Positions 50,423 to 50,472 of a stretch of DNA of 50,472 nucleotides are shown piece after piece. The number at the start of each line of letters is the position of its first letter. Position 1 is the stretch's first letter. A model generated the notes under the pieces. The model was not told the DNA's origin and did not search any database. It saw only the letters and a list, made by a program, of their open reading frames with translations. A program made the position numbers and the translations under genes. The DNA lies in assembly GCA_946885845.1 (NCBI GenBank), contig CAMPHJ010000013.1, positions 1 through 50,472 on the forward strand, in the 5' to 3' direction. This stretch comes from an uncultured Sphingobium sp. Lineage in GTDB: Bacteria > Pseudomonadota > Alphaproteobacteria > Sphingomonadales > Sphingomonadaceae.

Positions 50423-50472
50423 GGCAAATTCGTCACAGTAATGATTGGCGATAGCCCGTGCCCACCAGCTGC
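50399..50472 (-). pseudogene. NfrB-like glycosyltransferase, upstream part, cut by prophage
   Basis: The minus strand reads SWWARAIANHYCDEFAE up to 50420, then RHAALA and a TAA at 50401-50399 formed by phage sequence. HYCDEFAE followed by SHGKSLTVREAMG (from 8123 leftward) reconstitutes the conserved NfrB-type region. The gene's start lies beyond the right edge of the window. Its product would be truncated before the C-terminal half of the catalytic domain and membrane helices. Confidence 0.88.

Overview
The window looks like chromosome of a high-GC sphingomonad-type alphaproteobacterium (Sphingobium/Sphingomonas group). This rests on base composition, on the tRNA-Trp-secE-nusG-rplK order, on a pyrB gene followed by an inactive-looking pyrC paralogue, and on the character of the hypothetical proteins. 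It carries one essentially complete, finely bounded prophage of about 42.3 kb.

Region 1 (1-8123, host). Reading leftward there are pyrB and a pyrC-like pseudo-dihydroorotase, tRNA-Trp(CCA), secE, nusG and rplK (the last cut by the window edge), with an array of hairpins between nusG and rplK. To the right are a DUF488 gene, a translationally coupled TIGR02186/TauE-SafE pair, an outer-membrane-type protein resembling the C-terminal domain of NfrA, and the 3' half of an NfrB-like glycosyltransferase.

Region 2 (8124-50422, prophage). The glycosyltransferase is cut at codon boundary ...DEFAE/SHGKS.... Its 3' half lies at 8123-7392 and its preceding part reappears at 50472-50420 at the right end of the window. 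Both junctions share ctttc, and joining them restores the frame. The reconstructed attP has 11-bp inverted arms placed symmetrically about a central TC dinucleotide, as expected for the large serine integrase encoded at 47420-49015.

Prophage layout, left to right. (a) attL-side accessory genes: a small protein, a degenerate ImmA/IrrE-like protein, a two-gene YfbU operon, a secreted protein and an SRAP-domain protein. (b) A leftward late operon, read from right to left: HNH nuclease, small and large terminase, portal, prohead protease, HK97-type capsid, head-tail connectors, tail terminator, tail tube, gpG/gpGT chaperones with a -1 frameshift signal, tape measure, tail tip, S74-chaperone fibre, two small membrane proteins (holin candidates), endolysin and a lipoprotein. 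It is a siphovirus-type, tailed HK97-fold phage. (c) A leftward early/replication operon: Cro-like, CII-like, winged-helix and Cys-rich proteins, ParB-like, beta clamp, DNA methyltransferase, and a DnaG-type primase fused to an SF3 helicase. An iteron-like CCCTTCC cluster lies just downstream. (d) The switch: an S24-type repressor with TGCGANNNTCGCA operators at two places, one by its own start and one over a promoter for the rightward operon that leads into the integrase. (e) attR-side genes: a MarR-like regulator, a small helical protein and an HTH protein.

How it fits together: the repressor is predicted to shut both early operons, and RecA-stimulated self-cleavage would release them. The target gene belongs to the family that makes the receptor glycan of phage N4 in E. 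coli, so the insertion itself may change the lysogen's phage susceptibility.
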